From Scylla paramamosain (Eukaryota; Arthropoda; Malacostraca; Decapoda; Portunidae): 64,000 nt of DNA. The stretch covers positions 16,561,001-16,625,000 of the forward strand of contig NC_087152.1 of assembly GCF_035594125.1 (NCBI RefSeq), in the 5' to 3' direction. The translations under genes were made by a program, and so were the position numbers. Of the stretch, positions 13,259 to 24,020 are shown piece by piece. The notes under the pieces were generated by a model, which did not search any database, was not told where the DNA came from, and saw only the letters and a list, made by a program, of their open reading frames with translations. Each line of letters begins with the position of its first letter. The stretch's first letter is position 1.

Positions 13259-14430
13259 AACATAAGAACATAAGTAATATGAGAAGCTGCAAAAAACCCT
13301 CAGGCCTACACGTGGCAGTCCCTGTATGAAATATACCTACTTGTTTCCACCTATCATTCCCATTCATAAATATGTCTAATCTTTTCTTAATTAAAGTTCC
13401 CTAATGACTCAGCACTAACAACTTGATTACTGAGCCCGTTCCATTCATTTGAGAACCAATTCCTCCCTATCTCTTTTTTTTAAATCTAAATTTTTCAAAC
13501 TTAAACCCGTTATTTCTTGTTCTCTTCTGGTTGCTTATCCTAAGAAGTTTGCTTACGCCCCACCTTGTTATAACCCTTATACCACATGAAAACTTCTATC
13601 AGGTCCCCTCTTAACCTACGTATCTGTAAAGAATGTAAATTTAACAGCTTCAATCTCGCTTCGTAAGGAATACTCCTCATCCCCTCTATCTTTTTAGTCA
13701 TTCTCCTTTGTACTTATTCTGATAGACCTATATCGTTCCTGTAATATTATGGGGACCAGAACTGCACAGCGTAATCTACATGGTCTAACCAGCGCCAAAT
13801 ATAATTTTAATATTACTTTGGGCCTTCTACTTTTAACACTTCTAAAAATTAATCCTAATTAATTAATCCTATTTGCCCTGTTTCTGGCCTCTGTGTATTG
13901 CTTTCTTAGACGGAGTTCAGAGCTAACTATAACTCCTAAATCCTTTTCGTACCCTGAACCTACTAAAGTTTCGTTGTTTATTGTGTACCTACTGTGTGGG
14001 TTTCCTCTACGTACACTATTTTGCATTTGTTTACATTAAACTGCATTTGCCATCTGTCTATCCATTAGTTCATCCTATCGAAATCTACCTGCAAGGCGAT
14101 GGCATCCGATTCTGACTAATTAATCTACCTACCTTCGTGTCATCCGCAAATTTAGTAACATCACTACTAATTCCACTATTCAAGTCATTGATATACTCGT
14201 ATATTAAAAACAACAATGGCCCTAATACTGATCCCTGTGGCACCCCACTAATTACTTGATCCCACTCGGATTTAGAGCCTTTTATTACAACTCCCTGCCG
14301 CCTGTCGGTTATCCTCGACTTTATTCAGTGTGACACCTTCCTATCTATCCCGTGCGCCCTAACCTTTCTCAGGAGCCTCTGATGGGGTACCTTGTCAGAC
14401 GCTTTACTAAAGTCCTGATAAAGGTGTTGG
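13259..14430 (-). mobile_element. LINE-B (CR1-like) copy, 5'-truncated and decayed
   Basis: On the minus strand this contains the RT and 3' end of a second LINE family. The segment opposite 14190-14290 corresponds to the [10 protein letters not shown] region, and the element ends with (TTCTTATG)-type octamers at about 13259-13275, as CR1-group elements do. It lines up with LINE-B at 41220-43200 over more than 1 kb. The frame is broken by several stops. The 5' truncation point is about 14418-14440, just inside the YLDFSK motif. Confidence 0.8.
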
Positions 14431-14624
14431 CTGTCACTGTCTCAGGTCTGATCAGCTAAACGTCATTTCATCACTTCATCTGGTTTCTGCATCTGACGCA
14501 TCTTCTTTCACCTCGCCAACATTGTCATTGTTACTGTATAGGTACTGTAATTGCCTACCTATTATCTGTTTGGCGAAAGACGGATGATAGAAGAACAGTT
14601 ATATAACATCAAGGGATAGTAAAG

Positions 14625-14627
14625 CTT

Positions 14628-14697
<70 letters not shown>
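14625..14697. repeat. Poly-T and (GT)n microsatellite
   Basis: About 24 T followed by about 23 GT units, ending about 15 bp before the solo LTR. Confidence 0.95.
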
Positions 14698-14712
14698 ATC
14701 AGATAAGGTTAG

Positions 14713-15818
14713 TGTAGTCGCCAGTTGTCTCTAGTGCGCGGTGGCCGTGTGCCCAGCGGGCTCCGCCCTCTGGAAGCCTCCCGTCACCGTCTACATCGGT
14801 GCCTCCCGGAGAATTGACTCCACGCCTCGTGACTAGCTACGACTGACGTGTAGTGTACTGGCTTAGAGACGCGTTACAACTCAAATCGTGCTACGCCGAC
14901 CCTCATAGTCGAAAGTGTTACATCGTGGTAAATTAACTGTCTTAAGTAACCACTAAATATCAAAGATACACTGAAAATTATTATACGTGTATTGTATACT
15001 TCTATATGTTATGGCAGTCATATTAACCTTTCATTGTTACGGAATCAGATTGTATTCATATGATTCGGTTTGTTGTTTGATGAAGGGACAGGATTGATCC
15101 ACCTTCTTGATTTAATAGATAATTGATTGTACACACCGGATTCGAGACGAAATTGTAACGTGACGATTGATTGTTCTCTCTCTCTCTGAAGTGATATGAT
15201 TGACGACTGAGCAGCATCTCTCAAGACTGACTGTGACTGAGCAGAACTGAGTGGGAGACCAAGACTTGACTACTCGTGACTGAGTGACTGACTGACTGCG
15301 ACTCTGACTGAGACTTTGTCCGAACTGAGAGCTCGCTACTATGCGAGCTGTATTTATCTGAGCTAAGTAGATCGCAGATAGTTGCCCCGAAGGACTGGAA
15401 GTGGGTGTGGAATTCCCTTGAGATAGAGAAGGAAGACGGACGCAGATTTTATCCCTAAGGACTGGAAGTAGGTGTGAAATTTCCTTGAGATAGAGAAGGA
15501 ACACATGTTTGCAGCTGTTATCCCTAAGGACTGAAAGTGGGGTGTGAAGGAGAAATGACCAGGAAGGAAGACGAACACATGTATGTAGTTGGCCATGGTA
15601 CACGTGGGATGAATATATGACATATATATAATAATAGTAATTGTTGAGACTGATACATGATGCCTCTTTGTATTGATTGCATGTACATAGTATGTTGTAC
15701 CTCAATACTCCTCTTGCTGATGTCAAATTAATTGTCACTACAGATAAACCGCATTAAAGCGAGTAAAGGACTGGGTCGTTTGTCATCCTGAAAACCTACA
15801 GTCGTGACGGCGTCTACA
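14713..15818 (+). mobile_element. Solo LTR, 1106 bp, with 5-bp target duplication GTTAG
   Basis: The element begins TGTAGTCGCC and ends GGCGTCTACA. These are imperfect inverted ends (9/10) with the TG...CA boundaries of retroviral-type LTRs. It is flanked by identical GTTAG pentamers at 14708-14712 and 15819-15823, the usual 5-bp duplication of LTR-retrotransposon integration. A TATA-like GTATTTAT lies near 15349 and an ATTAAA polyadenylation-type signal at 15753, in the order expected for U3-R-U5 on the + strand. Internally, three degenerate copies of a roughly 70-bp unit (GACTGGAAGT...TTGAGATAGAGAAGGAA) lie at about 15390-15580. No protein-coding interior and no second LTR are present, so it is a solo LTR left by recombination. 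The superfamily is not determined. Confidence 0.85.
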
Positions 15819-15840
15819 GTTAGGAACCTCTAACGCGATG

Positions 15841-15841
<1 letters not shown>

Positions 15842-15901
<60 letters not shown>
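15842..15901. repeat. (GA)n microsatellite
   Basis: About 30 GA units. Confidence 0.95.
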
Positions 15902-15904
<3 letters not shown>

Positions 15905-15996
15905 TCATGGACTCGGTCTCCATGACAACATGTTTATGACCTTTCACTTCATTAGTGATAGTCCAGGAAGACCATCACTTTGTATTCGCATGCTTT

Positions 15997-15999
<3 letters not shown>

Positions 16000-16054
<55 letters not shown>
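16000..16054. repeat. (AC)n microsatellite
   Basis: About 27 AC units. Confidence 0.95.
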
Positions 16055-16055
<1 letters not shown>

Positions 16056-16597
16056 CGGTTACTACCAGTAATCAATAAGTGTGTTTGGCTTCTGTTATCA
16101 CTGTTGATATCAAGAGCGAAAGGGAAACGGCAGGTATTTTGGAGAGGAATTCAGTACTTATTTCTTTAAGGAGTTACTTTGTAGGTGAAAAGTAAGGTTG
16201 AGTTTTCAGTGTAATAGGAAAATGCATGAAACATGGAATTAGGCCTAGTTTGTTTTTTTTTTTTTTTTTTTTTTTTTCCATTTAACAGTAAAACACTGAA
16301 GAGCTGGTGTGTCGTCGAAATCCAACATATACAAGTATCATGAACGTGCGCGCCAACCAATATAGCATGGGAACCCTTCAAGGCAGCAGTTTGTTCACTA
16401 TTGCTGCGTTGATTGTTATAATTCCATCATCTTACAGTGGAGATGTAAAGGCTGATCAACTCGTGACAGAAAAAGTAGCTACTGATAGCGGCATCATTAA
16501 GCATCCTAACTCAGTAAGTTAGGCAGGATGCTGAGGCTAATCAACTCGTGACAAGAAATGTTAGTGACTGATAATGTCATCAGTAAAGGCTTGGGTT

Positions 16598-16850
16598 CAC
16601 TTGTTGAGGTGAACGGAAACGAATACCTCCCTCGCCCGCCATAATTTTAAGAGTTATTTTGACAAACTAATAGTCACCAGGAGGGCGGATGGAGTAAAGT
16701 ACACGCTCAGGTAGCCTGCGCAAACCCGGATTGTTCAGGCAAAACTGAGAATGTATGGGACGTTGACGCAGCCTGTGCAGGCCGCCTCAGCGTCCCATAC
16801 ACGCTCAGTTTTGCAAGGGAGGAATTCGCTTCCGTTCACCTCTACTTGTG
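16598..16850. repeat. Nested inverted-repeat (foldback-like) element
   Basis: The outer arms 16598-16636 and 16812-16850 are inverted copies sharing GAGGTGAACGGAA and CCTCCCT. The inner arms 16739-16762 and 16791-16814 pair over 24 bp (GCAAAACTGAG and TGTATGGGACG) with two mismatches and a 28-bp loop. Together they could form a large cruciform or RNA hairpin. It may be a MITE or foldback element, but no target duplication is evident. It lies about 2 kb upstream of the first recognised scramblase exon. Confidence 0.65.
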
Positions 16851-17040
16851 TAGGCCGCCGGAGAGGCCGCCTCACGAAACTATGGCAGACAAGTTGGCTC
16901 CGTCCTGCCAGCGTCCAGTCAGCCCTTTTTGAGCGTGTATCGGCACATGAAGCGGCTTTCAGACAACATCTCTCAGTACGGCACTCGGCAGCTTGCCGCG
17001 AACATGCTGGCGAACACAAAACTTCCAGCTTTTGAGGTTT
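16851..17040. other. CpG-rich patch, possible promoter or 5' exon area
   Basis: GC-rich sequence with many CpG dinucleotides, in contrast to its A/T-rich surroundings. Overlapping ORFs on both strands have no recognisable domain. It could hold the promoter or an upstream exon of the scramblase gene, but no TATA box, initiator or splice donor can be assigned. Confidence 0.25.
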
Positions 17041-17708
17041 GATATAGAAAGGAATTCTTTTTTTTTTTTTTTTTTTTTTTTTACTGAATATGGAAAAAAA
17101 AAACGTATATATTTATCTATTTTATTTATATATCTAGTGGCACAAAAAACGGGAGTTATGGCGACACATCAGTATATTTAACTGCATATTTTAAAGGATA
17201 ATATGCCTGAAATATCATTACATTTAAATTAGGCAGTATGTGACAATATCAGCCTTCCATGCTTAGAAGCAGTTCACGTCTTCATCAAACAGTGAAAGAA
17301 GTTACTTTTTTTTTTTTTTAATATTATAGAAAAGTTACTTTTTCTCTTCTTGGTCTTCAGTAATAACTATAGGTCAGCTACAGTCGCAAGTAGGACCAAC
17401 TCTCCCTTATCCATGGGAAAAGGCATTGTAGTGTTCTCAACGCCAAGGACACGGAGGCAAACAGTCTTGGGTTTATTGTTGGTTGTACCCGGCCGAGCGG
17501 CCACGGGTGTGCGAGACGAAAGTCGAGGCGAGACTAACTGCAGTTAAACTGCTGCCTCGTGGATTCCCCAGCTCCCTGGTGCTTGACCTGACCTGACTTC
17601 GAGTCTGGCCGGTCCCACACCTGGGAAGCTTAGCATGTAGGGAATCCATGAGGATTAGCGTGGAGGAACTAGCCGGCTAGGCAGTCACTACGGCATGATT
17701 CATGATAC
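17041..17708. other. Intergenic, no gene recognised
   Basis: Poly-T runs near 17057 and 17305, then moderately GC-rich sequence at 17380-17700 containing the direct repeat TGACCTGACCTGAC. I do not recognise a gene or an element boundary. Confidence 0.35.
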
Positions 17709-18752
17709 GGGAGATCCAGAGGACGGATTGGAGCGATAGGACAAGATATAGATATGAGAAGTGATCAATGGAGCCCAAAGGAAAAGAGAGGGTAAAAGCA
17801 TAAGCAGAAGGATTAAAGGTTAGGAGAAGGTCAAGAATGTTGGGTGCATCTCCAAGATGGTCAGGAATATAAGTAGGGTGTTGCACCAATTGCTCTAGAT
17901 CGTGGAGGATAGCAAAGTTAAAGGCTAGTTCACCAGGATGGTCAGTGAAGGAAGAAGAAAGCCAGAGCTGGTGTTGAACGATGAAGTCTCCAAGAATGGA
18001 GATCTTTGCAAAAGGGAAGAGTCAGAATATGCTCTGCTCTGGAAGTTAAGTAGTCAAAGAATTTCTTATAGTTAGAGGGGTTAGGTGAGAGGTATACAGC
18101 ACAGGTAAATTTAGTTTGAGAGTGACTCTGCAGTCATAGCCAGATGGTGGAAAACTCGGAAGATTCAATGGCGTGGGCATGAGAGCAGGTTAAGTTATTG
18201 CACACATAGATGCAGCATCCAGTTTTGGGCTGAAAATGAGAATAGAGAAATTAGGAGGAAACAGAAAAGGGGCTTCTGTCAATTGCCTCATACACCTGTC
18301 TTTCAGTGTGGAAAAGATGAGATTTAGTAGAGGAGAGGTGGTGTTCTACAGATTAAAAATTAGATATAAGACTGCAAATGTTGTAGAAGTTAATGAAAAT
18401 GTTGAGGGGGGATGTCATGACACTTAAGGTCAATACTAGAAGAGCAATCTGATCTGGGTACATTTGTGGTCCCCTCCCCAGATGGGTACTCTGAGCCTGG
18501 TGTAGGAGTTGCCATGATAATTTTGAATTTTTGAGTGAAGGGTGTGTGTGTAATTAGGTACTTATAGTTTTGTGTGAAGGCAGAGAATTTTCTTTAGAGG
18601 GCAGGCTGTGGCTTCCCCCTTGTGTTGTGAGACACAAAGGGAAATATTCATTGAGGCCAGTTGTGCTAAATGATAGGTTCACAGCACCTGATTCAGTGAT
18701 TTAGACCTCACTGGGAGTAATCATCATTTTGGCAGGTGCCTACTGCCTCCTC
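17709..18752 (-). mobile_element. LINE-A copy 4, 5' (endonuclease) portion only
   Basis: On the minus strand this contains the element's 5' end and most of the APE endonuclease domain up to the degraded DH of its terminal SSDH motif (about 17765), and stops near 17709 before the RT. Recognisable residues include [19 protein letters not shown]. The 5' end (inverted GAGGAGGCAGTAGGCACC) coincides with the 5' end of the copy at 29493-32768, so it is probably the true element start. The 3' truncation is unusual for a LINE, which normally loses its 5' end. Confidence 0.75.
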
Positions 18753-18759
18753 ATATATA

Positions 18760-18761
<2 letters not shown>

Positions 18762-18792
<31 letters not shown>
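18762..18792. repeat. (TG)n microsatellite
   Basis: About 15 TG units immediately beside the LINE-A 5' end. Confidence 0.9.
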
Positions 18793-18794
<2 letters not shown>

Positions 18795-18873
18795 GATTTT
18801 TTTTTAGATGTGAAAGGCTAGACAGCTTACATGTATATAAGACAGCAAAAGTAATAACTGGCCCTTGCTTCAG

Positions 18874-18958
18874 ATGGCATACACGGTGCCACCTGGCATG
18901 GAATACATGGCACAGCTTGACCAGGTGCTGGTGAAGCAAGTAATCGAGGTGTTTGAGT
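18874..18958 (+). CDS. PLSCR: Scramblase exon 1 (first recognised)
   Basis: Preceded by acceptor TTGCTTCAG and followed by donor GTAAGT. It encodes MAYTVPPGMEYMAQLDQVLV and KQVIEVFE, the PxGLEYL..IDQ..V segment of the family, and ends one base into a codon. The ATG directly at the acceptor can start translation only if the upstream exon is non-coding. Confidence 0.85.
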
Positions 18959-21186
18959 GTAAGTAGCTTGCTCTTGCTTGTCTCTTGTGAACTTAGCTGT
19001 TTTTAAACACATTTATTATACAATTTTTAATCTACTCTGAGGTCAGATCACTGAAATTTCTCCAAGGTGATGGCTGTAATTGAAAATTCTCCGTTGATTC
19101 CTCTCCATATATGTTACATAAATTCCTGCTTAACTTTTTTTTTCTGCAGAATTTTATCCCCAAGAAATAGGATTACACTTATGCCAAGAAGTGTATGACT
19201 AATAGCTGACCTTCAGTCAAGTCTCTGGAACAAGAACATTTTCAGATCAACAGTAGCTTCAGAACAGTGCGGCATAGCTAGATGCCACATGTCAATGCTC
19301 ACCACCAAAACAGTAATGCACGTGTAGTATGTGCCACTGTTGCATGGTTTCCATGGAGATACAACTTGAATAGCACTTGTTGGGAGTTTCTGAGCTAGAT
19401 TTTTGATCAATATTGGACATTTTTATAAAATTTTGAAGGTTATAACAAGGGAGATGTAAGCAAAATTCTTAGGATCAGCAACCAGGGTAGAACAAGAAAT
19501 AATGGGTTCAAGCTTGAAAAATTTAGGTTTAGGAAGGAGATAGGAAAAAATTGGTTCTCAAATAGAGTGGTAGATGAGTGGAACGGACTCAGTAATCATG
19601 TAGTTAGTGCTAGGACACTAGAGAGCTTTAAGAGAAGATTAGACAAGTTTATGGATGGGGATAGCAGATGGAAATAGGTAGGTGTGTTTCGTACAGGGAC
19701 TGCCACGTGTAAGCCTGGTCGCTTCTTGCAGCTTCCCTTATTTCTTATGTTCTTATGTTCTTAAATCAGTCCATTTGTCATAAAATATTTTATGTCTTAA
19801 AAATTAAGAAATTATTTAAAATCCTTAACTTTGTTTAATTTTTCACATGTTCTAGCTTAAAGAATCTTATACTATACTGTATTTATCTTCTCTTTATTTA
19901 ATATTCATTGTCACATTTTAGGATAAGCAGTAACAATGTTTGATGTGTGAAGCATATCACAGTAAAGGTGTATGTCTTTACCGTAATTTATTAATCTTCC
20001 TTACAGTGATTGCGGGATGTGAGATGAATAACAAGTATGTCTTGAAAAACTCAATGGGGCAAGAATTCTTGACTGCAAGGGAGGACACAGACTGCTGCAC
20101 CCGTCAATGTTGTGGCCCCATTCGACCTTTTGAAATGGGTATCTTTAACAGCCAAGATCGAGAAGTGATGCACTTGTCACGCCCCTTGGCATGTGGAGCC
20201 TGGTGCTGCCCTTGCTCCATGATGGTGAGTGGTACCACACTCAAGAATCTGCCAGTATTGTACTGCAGTGTAACATTACTTCACATAATAATCTTAAAAA
20301 ATACCAACTATGCTCATATCTCCTGATTGTTTTCATCTGTTTTCATCCAGTGTCCAAATTACCACAATCTACCTCCTCAGCCACTACACTGTACTTATAT
20401 TCTTTTTATCTAAAGATTACATGAATGGAAATATGTAAACTCTGATGCTTATCTTTTAAAGGAATGTTTTAATCTTATCAGTTTGCTTGTTGCATCATTT
20501 TTCTCCTTGATCAGAGTATTGAGGTTTCCAGTCCACCTGGAACAGTTATAGGCAGCGTCCACCAGGAATGGAGCATGTGCACCCCATTGGCTGGCAAGTT
20601 CACCGTCAGGAATGTTGGTGGTGACGTGGTACTCAGGATCCAGGGACCTGTGTGTGCTATCAGCTGTGGGAGTGATGTGGAATTTCAGGTGATTAATGAT
20701 AAGAAGCAGTAGGGTAAAAGCTGTTAGATATGTTAACATTGAGCTGTAAGAAACTAGAATATAATTGTATCCAGTAAAGGCTTGATGATAGATAACTTCC
20801 TGTGCTGAGGGTGAGAATGTCTGTCATAGTAAACTACTTTGGGTCTTGTCCATAGGTGATGAGTGAGGACAGTTCTGTGCAAGTTGGAGCAATCACCAAG
20901 CAGTGGAGAGGGCTTTGTTCTGAAGCCTTTACTGATGCTGATAACTTTGGCCTCACCTTCCCCATAGACATGGATGTGCGCACAAAGGCTCTACTTCTTG
21001 GTGCACTTTTCCTCATTGTAAGTTTGCCTTATTGTGTAAAGATTTGCAGACTTCATCTATCAGTATTTAGTTCGTACAGATATGCAGATATGAAAATTTG
21101 AACACCTTGTAACTTATAAGCATCCTAAATATTCTTACTGTTGTTTTCAGGATTTCATGTACTTTGAGAGAGCCAAGAACAATTAG
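18874..21186 (+). CDS. PLSCR: Phospholipid scramblase (PLSCR/Scramb family), five exons recognised
   Basis: Scramblases of this family are palmitoylated, calcium-responsive membrane proteins linked to transbilayer lipid movement and signalling. Joining exons 18874-18958, 20007-20224, 20515-20688, 20856-21017 and 21151-21186 gives an uninterrupted 224-residue protein. Every intron is GT-AG and every phase agrees. Family hallmarks are PPGMEYMAQLDQVLV (6-20), NNKYVLKNSMGQ (36-47), DTDCCTRQCCGP (55-66), a Cys cluster CCPC (95-98) where relatives are palmitoylated, the Ca-binding-loop-like DADNFGLTFPIDMD (186-199) and a C-terminal hydrophobic segment ALLLGALFLIDFMYF (204-218). It is shorter than human PLSCR1 (about 318 aa) because no proline-rich N-terminus is found. 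Since exon 1 follows a perfect acceptor, its ATG may be internal. No AATAAA is seen within about 1 kb downstream. Confidence 0.9.
19437..19768 (+). mobile_element. LINE-B (CR1-like) 3' fragment in scramblase intron 1
   Basis: Matches the 3' end of LINE-B: a degraded C-terminal coding segment (NWFSNRVVDEWNGLSNHVV-like), then ACTGCCACGTGTAAGCC, GGCTTCTTGCAGC-type sequence and two TTCTTATG octamers. It is in sense orientation inside the intron and severely 5'-truncated. Confidence 0.8.
20007..20224 (+). CDS. PLSCR: Scramblase exon 2
   Basis: Acceptor TTCCTTACAG, donor GTGAGT. It encodes residues 29-101, including NNKYVLKNSMGQ, DTDCCTRQCCGP and the Cys-rich CCPC, the most conserved block of the family. 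The entry phase completes the Leu codon split from exon 1. Confidence 0.92.
20515..20688 (+). CDS. PLSCR: Scramblase exon 3
   Basis: Acceptor CTTGATCAG, donor GTGATT. 58 in-frame codons (102-159) encode SIEVSSPPGTVIGSVHQEW and RIQGPVCAISCGSDVEFQ, matching the family's beta-barrel core (IEV.APPG...IG.V.Q.W, GP.C...CG.V.F). Confidence 0.9.
20856..21017 (+). CDS. PLSCR: Scramblase exon 4
   Basis: Acceptor TTGTCCATAG, donor GTAAGT. It encodes residues 160-213: GAITKQWRGLCSEAFTDADN, FGLTFPIDMDV and the start of the C-terminal hydrophobic helix. The acidic DADNF...DMD loop is the proposed calcium site of the family. Confidence 0.92.
21151..21186 (+). CDS. PLSCR: Scramblase exon 5 (terminal)
   Basis: Acceptor TTGTTTTCAG. 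It encodes DFMYFERAKNN and a TAG stop; DxMxFE is the usual family ending of the hydrophobic helix. Tail residues after it are few, as in other family members. Confidence 0.88.
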   Translation, partial: DFMYFERAKNN

Positions 21187-21377
21187 ATATATATCAGACA
21201 TCCATCTCCTCCTCTCAAAATATGCAGTGACCAAGTGTTGGCAGTACTAAGGCTGATACTTGGGTGCAATAACCTGGCTGATGTGTGACTCATAGTATGG
21301 ATGATCTATCACACAGTGGTAAAATCACTTAATCCTCAAAATTAATTATAAGTACATCTCAGAAGACTAAAATGTTT

Positions 21378-22500
21378 GTTGATGATAGTGTTAGAACAAA
21401 TACCTCAAGTTTAAATCCATGTAAAGGTGTCTTCTATTTACTTTGATCTGTTTCAGATCATTGATCTGGCTGTGCAGTCCATGTTCTATTTACATCTTAA
21501 TCTAGATCTACCCTGATCTGAGTGATCTGGGTCCTGAGGTGGGTTATAGCAGACAACACTTGCTAAAGCTGCTGGTGGAGGCTATATTAGCAGCTGAATA
21601 GCCTCTACTGGGGACTTGTTTGAGGGAATATACTGCAAGAAAATAGCTGCTATGTCTGAGGAAGAAACTGAATGTTAATGAATCACTGCAGAATGCTGCT
21701 GTGGGCACAGAATGTGCATAGTGGTGGTAACAGATATCAGAAACAAGGAGATACAACAAGCCACACTAAGCCTTGGTTCAATGACTTCTGATTTTAATTA
21801 TGTGGCCATTACCACATCTGCCAATGACTACATGATGAGGCAAAGGAAGACACTTGTTCAGTTGAAAATAATACATCTCTAATTTTGAAGTGCCTCAGTA
21901 ATAGTGTCAATAGTGTCAGCACACAGGCCAAGCTAACCTCACCTTACATCCAAATATTTTCTCATTCTACCACTCTGTAATTCATCACAGTGAGTACTTT
22001 TAGCATGGTGTGCGTGAAGAAAGCCTTGTGTGAAACTTTATTATACAATGTTCATGGCCAGGCATGGAACCCAGTCTTGTGCTTCCTGGGTAGGTATGTG
22101 GCTAGGACTCAGGGGTGACCTTCTCAGCCTATTCTTCAGGAAACGCAGTCTGTACTCCTCATTGACACTTCCTTAAAGCATAGTGCCAAGCATCAACAAT
22201 CTACCACTTGTGACAGCAGGACAGTGACATGTTTGTGTTGTTATTGTTTTGATCAGCAATGGCTACAAGCATTCTTTTTACCCTGAGAGAATCCAGATCA
22301 GATCCAGATCAATGATCTAGAGCTAATCAGTGCTATAAATAGAAGATCCCCTTAAGAAGAGTTTATACAAATTTGATATTGCCTGAAGATGTTAGTGTTA
22401 AAACAAATAGCTCTTAAGTGTAAATCAATATTATTGGTGAACTTATTATTGGCTGTTGGTGATAGTGTTGAAATAAGTACCTCTTAAGTATGAATCCAGT
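21378..22500. repeat. Element with inverted GATCTGG-rich ends flanked by short direct repeats
   Basis: Segments at about 21430-21475 and 22290-22350 are inverted partners sharing TTCTATTTA and AGATCATTGATCTGG. Outside them a roughly 40-bp unit (GATAGTGTTAGAACAAATACCTC-type) occurs at about 21378, 22388 and 22457. The interior of about 850 bp is non-coding. It is probably an unclassified non-autonomous element or a rearranged repeat. Confidence 0.5.
22045..22125 (-). mobile_element. Possible tRNA-like SINE head
   Basis: On the minus strand GGGTTCCATGCC fits a pol III B box and lies downstream of TAGCCACATACC, a weak A-box candidate. No body or tail can be delimited. Confidence 0.3.
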
Positions 22501-22986
22501 AAAAAAAAAAAGGAATTTTGTTTTGCTATGTTGTTATAGTGTTCAGTGAGTACTGTACCTCATAATGATTCCTACATAGATTGATTTCAGGAAGGAAAAC
22601 TAAAAATGTTCCTCTAAGGCCAAATACTGCCTCAATTTGCACTTTATATATTCCATCCATTCCATGCAACTACTAACAATATAATAGATAATCACATTAA
22701 TTATTCACCTCACATTCTTTTTAATATAACAAGCTACATCCAATTACATGAAATAATTTTTTTGTTTATATACATTTTACAGTGACCATTGATATACTGT
22801 TAATAAGTACCTTATTAACCTCTTGTTTCCCAGCACAATCAGCACAAAGTTGAGGAAAAGCCATTAGTTAAAGTGAATATTTTTAGATCTTTCAGTACCA
22901 ACAAAAAGTGGTTGTAAGAACTACAATTAATGAGGTTTCATATATTCATTTATTCTATTTTTATATACAGAAGAGGCTAGAAAAGA
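22501..22986. other. Intergenic, no gene recognised
   Basis: A/T-rich sequence without recognisable features. Confidence 0.35.
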
Positions 22987-23645
22987 TTTTTTTTTTTTTT
23001 GTCGGAGGGACACCGGCCAAGGGCAACAAAAATCTAATAATAAAAAAAAAAAAGCCTACTGACATGCTGGTCCCAAATAGGGTCCAAAGTGGTGGTCAAA
23101 AATTGAAGGATAAGCATCTTGTAAACCTCCCTTTTCAAGGAGTTCAAGTCACAGGAAGATGGAAATACAGAAGCAGGGAGTTTCAGAGTTTACCAGAGAA
23201 GGGGATGAGTGCCTGGGAATACTGGTTAATTTAGTAATGACAGTGATCTCAACCAGAAAAAAAGAAAATTGTGAAAATTGAATGCTGTGAGTATGGGGGC
23301 AGGTTATTTTAATGTGTTCAATAATTCAACAGCCAGTATTGGTATGAAAATGAGGATAAAGAAAGTAGGGAGAAGCAGAGAATGGAAAGCTTTCAGTGGA
23401 GTCAGCTGGAATCTCAGTAATGAAAAAATGGGACTTCCAAGAAGTGAGATGATATTCTATAGATTGAAAACTGGATCTGAAACTGTGAATGTTGCAGAAG
23501 TTATTGGATATGGAAAAAAGTTGGAGAAGGTATGAAGGCATGAGTTTTTGTCTTGATAGTTTGTCATGGAGATATTCCCCAGATGGAAACTCTGGCAGGT
23601 TTGTGAGCCATTATCATAATATTGATTTTGAAATTATGAAGTCTC
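22987..23645 (-). mobile_element. LINE-A copy 5, internally deleted (5' part joined to 3' tail)
   Basis: The left part (22987-23232) is the inverted LINE-A 3' end with poly-A tail. The right part (about 23275-23645) is the inverted 5' region, aligning with 18170-18540 in the endonuclease-only copy. The intervening roughly 2.3 kb of RT is missing. Both parts are diverged and non-coding. Confidence 0.7.
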
Positions 23646-24020
23646 ATGATTGATACAGACATTTTATCCTGTATGTCTGCTTGTCTTACTAGATAGTAAT
23701 TTTTTACAGATTTATTTTCTGAAAATGCCAGTGCTGAATGTCATCCAGTCAGCTGGTAGAAATGCTCTCCTAGTGAGGATGTGTGCCATTATTTCACTTG
23801 ACTCAGTTTTTTTTCAGTATTGTGGTATGGATGCTGTGAGAACGTGGTGATTCATCTATCTTGAATCAAACTCTGCAGGGTGATTTAAAACTTCATTTCA
23901 AGCAATTGTTATTCCATCAAGTGAAAATTCATAGTTGAATACTTATCTTGACTTTGTTCTCCATTGGATAGCTTCAAAAAAATGCAGTAGGGTATGTGAT
24001 CATTATAACATAATTACAAT

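Noticed and set aside
15112..15738. 208-residue ORF on the minus strand
   Set aside because: Lies wholly inside the solo LTR, has no domain, and its repeats mirror the internal LTR triplication.
16735..17035. Overlapping 94-residue ORFs on both strands
   Set aside because: Located on the inverted repeat and CpG-rich patch; mutually antisense and with no recognisable domain.
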